Positions 15,617 to 19,071 of a DNA stretch of 19,071 bases are shown here, in pieces; position 1 is the first letter of the stretch; every line of letters starts with the position of its first letter. The DNA is from Candidatus Heimdallarchaeota archaeon. Its GTDB lineage: Archaea > Asgardarchaeota > Heimdallarchaeia > Heimdallarchaeales > Heimdallarchaeaceae. The stretch is from NCBI GenBank assembly GCA_016839875.1, contig JAEOTK010000189.1, forward strand, positions 1 to 19,071. Direction: 5' to 3'. Both the position numbers and the translations under genes were made by a program. The notes under the pieces were generated by a model that was not told the DNA's origin, did not search any database, and saw only the letters and a list, made by a program, of their open reading frames with translations.

Positions 15617-16525
15617 TTATCTAGGGCTATACAGTTGTCTATCAAGTTCGTCTAGATATTCCTTATATTCTTGTTTATTTGTTTTCTTTAAAGCTCTCTT
15701 AATTCTCTGAATACCTTCGTATTTTTGTCCTAGTTTCACAAGTGCTTTTCCAGCAATGAATTGTGCTTCATCATCATCTTTAGACATTACGAGAAGCTCG
15801 TTGCATAAATTGAATGCTTTTTGGTTTAGTCCTTCTTCCAGATATAGATTTGCAATTTTGTAGTATAAATCGCGATTGATGGGTCTTGTTCTTTCTTCTA
15901 CTTGAAGACCTTGTAGGTATTTCTCCTTTGCAATATCAGGATGACCCATTGATAGATATAAGTCTCCAAGCTCTTCATATAATTCTTGAAAAGTTGGATC
16001 AATTTCAATAGCTTCATTATAGGAATCAATAGCAGAGATAAAATTCTGTATTTCACGGTAACTCCTTGCTAGTAGTCTCCATACCTCTGACTCATCTCTG
16101 TTTGTTCTTAAAAATGTCTCAAAACTTAAAACTGCGATTTGAAACTCTCCCCTCTGTAGAGCAAGTTTTCCTCTTCCCAACCAAGATTGCATTGCTCTAG
16201 GATTTATAGCTGTTGCTTTGAAATAATGAGTTTCAGCTAGTTCTGTTTTATTTTGAGTTCTATAAATCTCCCCAAGTAATTCATAAGCTTTCCAATAATC
16301 TGAATCTTCAGCAATTACTGTTGTTAGTTCTTCAATAGCTTTATCGAATTTTCCAGTCAAATAGTTAATTCTTCCTTTTAGAAATAGAAAATAAGAATCT
16401 CTCTCATATTTTACTATAAGTCGATCAATATAGGATATAGCTTCTTCATATAATCCATTATCAATTAAACTCTCTATGAGTTCAATCTCGAACGCCTTAT
16501 TATTTTCGCTAGTTTCTGACCCCAT
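15617..16525 (-). CDS. TPR-repeat protein
   Basis: A predicted 302-residue protein built almost wholly of tetratricopeptide repeats, about seven, from residue 15 onward. Clear examples are AYELLGEIYRTQNKTELAET, VWRLLARSYREIQNFISAID (ending SYNEAIEIDP) and LYEELGDLYLSMGHPDIAKE. Such repeats bind partner proteins. The frame stays open further upstream, to 16732, inside the neighbouring ligase gene. The start at 16525 was chosen because GGTGG lies four bases before the ATG and the upstream stretch does not look like a TPR protein. It has no signal peptide or membrane helix and is probably cytoplasmic. It lies 83 bases after the ligase gene on the same strand; a functional link is not shown. Confidence 0.88.
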   Translation of the reverse strand: MGSETSENNKAFEIELIESLIDNGLYEEAISYIDRLIVKYERDSYFLFLKGRINYLTGKFDKAIEELTTVIAEDSDYWKAYELLGEIYRTQNKTELAETHYFKATAINPRAMQSWLGRGKLALQRGEFQIAVLSFETFLRTNRDESEVWRLLARSYREIQNFISAIDSYNEAIEIDPTFQELYEELGDLYLSMGHPDIAKEKYLQGLQVEERTRPINRDLYYKIANLYLEEGLNQKAFNLCNELLVMSKDDDEAQFIAGKALVKLGQKYEGIQRIKRALKKTNKQEYKEYLDELDRQLYSPR

Positions 16526-16608
16526 TAAACCACCTTTCAATGTACTTAAGTTGGTAATATCATTAAAAACTTTTGTGGGGTATACAAAAATGAAAAGAGA
16601 GATACTCT

Positions 16609-18210
16609 TTATTTGGCTGAATTTCTTTTTATCAATTCTCTCTTTAATACCTTTCCAGCAGCACTTAGAGGTAGTTCTGTAACAAACTCGAATTCTTTCG
16701 GAACTTTGTACTTTGACAGTAAGGGTACACAATACTCTGTGATTTCATCTTGTGATAACTGAAAACCTTCTTTGGCAACAATGTATGCTTTTCCTACTTC
16801 TCCAAAATACTCGTCAGGAATGGGAATAACAGCTGCTAAAGAGACACCAGGGTGTTTAAATAAAATCTCTTCTACTTCTCTCGGATATACCTTTAATCCT
16901 CCAGAATTTATCACATCTTTTGATCTATCTACTAAGAAATAATATCCATCAGAATCTTTGTATCCTAAATCTCCAGTTCTTAACCATCCATCAGTAGTGA
17001 ATACGTTAAGAGATTCTAGTCCTTTTCCCCAATATCCTTTCATTACTTGAGGTCCCTTTATTATGAGCTCTCCAATTTCTCCTGTAGCAACTACATTTTG
17101 CGTTTCAGAATCTATTACTCTTACATCAGTATCTGGTAAAGGTGGTCCAATAGATCCAACTTTTACTTTACCGAATGGATTGTTGTGTGTTACAGGACTA
17201 CATTCAGTTAAACCATAACCTTCGCAAATTGAGACTTTGGTTCTTTGAAGAAATTCTTGATGAACACCTTTGGGAAGTGCAGCACCACCAGAAACACAGG
17301 TCTTGAGAGATGAAAGGTCATAATCCTCCATCTTTTGCCTAAGTAAGGCAATATACATTGTAGGAACACCATAAAACGAAGTAGCTTTCCTATTTTCAAT
17401 AATTTTCAATACATCAATAGGATTGAATTTTGGTAGAATTATAATTTTTTCTCCCCTAAAAATAGGTGCAAACAGGCCACATTGTAACCCAAAACTATGA
17501 CACAATGGAAGAGAGGAAAGAACTGATCCAGTCAATTCCTCAGGAATGCTGCTTGCCCATCCATTAAATTGGTAAGCATTTGCTAGAACATTTGCATGAG
17601 TAAGCATGACACCTTTAGCAATCCCTGTTGTTCCACCAGAGTATAGTAGAAATGCAATATCTGTTAATTTGCTTCGATTTTCAGTAAAAGATTCCTCTTG
17701 TTGAAAGATACTTTCAATAAAGACATAGTCGTTCATTGAGCATTTATCTAAATCCTCATCTACTTTATCACTTGGAACAACTATTTTTGCATTAAACTTG
17801 TATTGTTTTGGAATCTCCTCAATTATCTGACAAAAACTGGTATCAGCTATAAGAATCTTAGTCTCAGAATCTGTTAATTGAAACTGAATTTCTCTTGAAG
17901 AAAGCCTAGGATTGATCAAAGTAACCTTTGCTCCTACTTGAAATGCAGAAAATATTGAAACTACAAACCAGATTGAGTTCGGAAGGAGTAGCGAAACAGT
18001 GTCGTTAGGTTGAATATCTGCATCAATGAGAAATTTAGCTAAACGGTTGGAGTAATTAATTATTTTCTCTGCAGTATATTCGTTGGAATCTTGTTCTATC
18101 AGAACTTCTTCCAATCTATTTTGATATACTTTTAGAAAATTTTCATATACTGAATAATTGGGATATTCAATCTTTCTTCTTTCCTTATCTATAATGCCTG
18201 TGTCATTCAA
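16609..18210 (-). CDS. AMP-forming acyl-CoA synthetase/ligase
   Basis: A 533-residue enzyme of the ANL (acyl-CoA synthetase, NRPS adenylation, luciferase) superfamily. It activates a carboxylic acid with ATP to the acyl-AMP and then forms the CoA thioester. The P-loop is YSGGTTGIAKG (190-200), A5 is YGLTECSP (332-339), A7 is RTGDLG (411-416), A8 includes DRSKDVINSGGLKVYPREVE (428-447), and the catalytic lysine is Lys520 in AAGKVLKREL. The layout and length resemble 4-coumarate/medium- or long-chain acyl-CoA ligases, but the acid is not predictable. The first usable start is TTG at 18210, with an in-frame stop upstream at about 18225-18235. It has no ribosome site and no strong TATA box, so the exact start is uncertain. 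Archaea of the Asgard group often carry many such ligases for fatty acid use. Confidence 0.93.
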   Translation of the reverse strand: MNDTGIIDKERRKIEYPNYSVYENFLKVYQNRLEEVLIEQDSNEYTAEKIINYSNRLAKFLIDADIQPNDTVSLLLPNSIWFVVSIFSAFQVGAKVTLINPRLSSREIQFQLTDSETKILIADTSFCQIIEEIPKQYKFNAKIVVPSDKVDEDLDKCSMNDYVFIESIFQQEESFTENRSKLTDIAFLLYSGGTTGIAKGVMLTHANVLANAYQFNGWASSIPEELTGSVLSSLPLCHSFGLQCGLFAPIFRGEKIIILPKFNPIDVLKIIENRKATSFYGVPTMYIALLRQKMEDYDLSSLKTCVSGGAALPKGVHQEFLQRTKVSICEGYGLTECSPVTHNNPFGKVKVGSIGPPLPDTDVRVIDSETQNVVATGEIGELIIKGPQVMKGYWGKGLESLNVFTTDGWLRTGDLGYKDSDGYYFLVDRSKDVINSGGLKVYPREVEEILFKHPGVSLAAVIPIPDEYFGEVGKAYIVAKEGFQLSQDEITEYCVPLLSKYKVPKEFEFVTELPLSAAGKVLKRELIKRNSAK

Positions 18211-18283
18211 ATTGATACACTGAAACTAATTTTCAACATAGTCTTAATGAATTTTGTTACCCCGTATCTTTTTTTGGTGATTT
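18211..18283. promoter_or_regulatory. Short divergent intergenic region
   Basis: A 73-base gap between the divergent ligase and helical-repeat genes. It holds a T7 run and a GGTGA ribosome site (18276-18280) for the plus-strand gene. No convincing TATA box was seen for either side. Confidence 0.4.
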
Positions 18284-19071
18284 TTGTCTAAGCACAAGCT
18301 TGATAAACGTAATTTGTGTCTCTCAGATATAATCTTGCAGGTTAGAGATATTGTGTCTTCTAAAGAATCTATTGATAATAAGGGAAGGAAATTAAAGAAA
18401 AAAAAGCAAGAGTATAGCGAAGAGGATATCAAAAAATTCTGCAAGAAATTTTCAATAAATTATAGTTCAAATAGAGAGAAATTAGTAGTTGATTTTGCAC
18501 TGAAGGGTCAAGAAGAACTGAATGCAGATAATTCAGAGAATGCAATAGAAATAGCACAATATCTACTCAATCTCTCTGAACAATGGAAAGATGGTTTTTC
18601 TAAGATGAAAGCTCTCCTCTTAAGAGCACAGATAGCTGCTTTCGAAAACAAAGATCCTCTTGTATATCTGAACTTGGGATTGAAAGAATCAAAAAAACTC
18701 AAAGTAAATGATATAACTCTCGGAATCCGTGTCCAGATAGCTTTTGAAAAATTCAGGAACATGGAGTACAAAGGAGTCTTAAAGGAAATTAAAGAAATCG
18801 AAAAAATCTCTGAAGTAAGTGATGAAAACACAAAAGCGATTGCTGAGCTTAAAGCAAGATCTTTCTGGGAATTGGATGACTACGTTAAAGGCTTTGAAGC
18901 TACACTTAATTGGTATCACATTATCAAAGAAAATCCAAATGAACTATCTGTCTTGTTCATGGCAATAGTATATCTTCTAACTGTAATGAACTCTATTTCC
19001 CTCTCATACTCTGAAGATGAGCTGAAGGATATAAAAGACAATATTAAAGTAACTCTTTCTGGTATAGCTAC
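18284..19071 (+). CDS. Helical, TPR-like protein (3' end missing)
   Basis: The frame is open from TTG at 18284 to the window edge, giving about 262 residues with the C-terminus missing. GGTGA ends three bases before the TTG, and an in-frame TGA lies just upstream. Residues 1-45 are basic with a Lys-rich stretch (KGRKLKKKKQEYSEED). From about 50 onward the protein is a series of amphipathic helix pairs of about 35-40 residues, for example NAIEIAQYLLNLSEQWKDGF, AKIRAQIAAFENKDP-like (MKALLLRAQIAAFENKDPLV) and AIAELKARSFWELDDYVKGF. This suggests degenerate TPR or related solenoid repeats. No enzyme motif is seen. No named family is recognised; the real start could be a later TTG (18314 or 18335). 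Confidence 0.65.
   Translation, partial: MSKHKLDKRNLCLSDIILQVRDIVSSKESIDNKGRKLKKKKQEYSEEDIKKFCKKFSINYSSNREKLVVDFALKGQEELNADNSENAIEIAQYLLNLSEQWKDGFSKMKALLLRAQIAAFENKDPLVYLNLGLKESKKLKVNDITLGIRVQIAFEKFRNMEYKGVLKEIKEIEKISEVSDENTKAIAELKARSFWELDDYVKGFEATLNWYHIIKENPNELSVLFMAIVYLLTVMNSISLSYSEDELKDIKDNIKVTLSGIA

Noticed and set aside
16526..16732. N-terminal extension of the TPR protein
   Set aside because: It overlaps the ligase gene in another frame, is rich in Cys and basic residues unlike the rest, and a GGTGG site marks the ATG at 16525.
18508..18831. Minus-strand frame of 107 codons
   Set aside because: It is a shadow of the plus-strand helical-repeat gene, which has a continuous frame from 18284, a ribosome site and regular amphipathic helices.
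1..19071. tRNA, rRNA, CRISPR array or insertion sequence
   Set aside because: Nearly all bases are taken by protein genes; the few gaps showed no cloverleaf, regular repeat-spacer pattern or transposase, by eye only.

Overview
The window looks like a chromosomal segment of an AT-rich archaeon. It carries a complete nine-subunit A-type (archaeal/vacuolar) ATP synthase. Archaeal TATA-like boxes sit 24-28 bases before several start codons that have no ribosome site, and genes inside operons use a GGTGA-type ribosome site. An Asgard archaeon, perhaps of the Heimdallarchaeia type, is my best guess. This rests on the base composition and on a gene at the left edge whose N-terminal domain closely resembles the GIFT domain of the eukaryotic intraflagellar transport protein IFT52. 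The lineage is inference and was not tested.

Layout, left to right. (1) 1-1175, minus: IFT52-like GIFT protein, cut by the window edge. (2) 1176-1397: divergent control region with two perfect inverted repeats. (3) 1398-5050, plus: a MinD/ParA-type ATPase, two paralogous zinc-ribbon membrane proteins in tandem, and a HAD-family protein with an altered catalytic motif and an acidic tail. (4) 5055-14266: the ATP synthase in an unusual, broken-up order. Subunit H (minus) overlaps head-to-head with subunit C (plus). Subunit C converges on the end of a seven-gene minus-strand operon that reads A-B-D-usp-E-I-K. Subunit F (plus) diverges from A. (5) 14269-15562, minus: a macro-domain protein and a GNAT acetyltransferase. 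(6) 15617-18210, minus: a TPR protein and an acyl-CoA synthetase-type AMP-forming ligase. (7) 18284 to the end, plus: start of a helical, TPR-like protein, cut by the window edge.

The ATP synthase genes supply everything for the machine: A3B3 head, D and F central shaft, C adaptor, E and H peripheral stalk, and membrane subunits I (a) and K (c). The c subunit is a double hairpin with a carboxylate in both hairpins, which suits ATP synthesis. A universal-stress-protein (Usp) fold gene sits tightly between D and E and lacks the glycine signature of ATP-binding Usp proteins. It is a candidate dedicated regulator or assembly factor.

The least explained part is the left 5 kb. An IFT52-like protein faces a MinD-like ATPase and two membrane zinc-ribbon proteins across a shared regulatory region, which may be a membrane-associated or positioning system. 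No tRNA, rRNA, CRISPR array or insertion sequence was seen.
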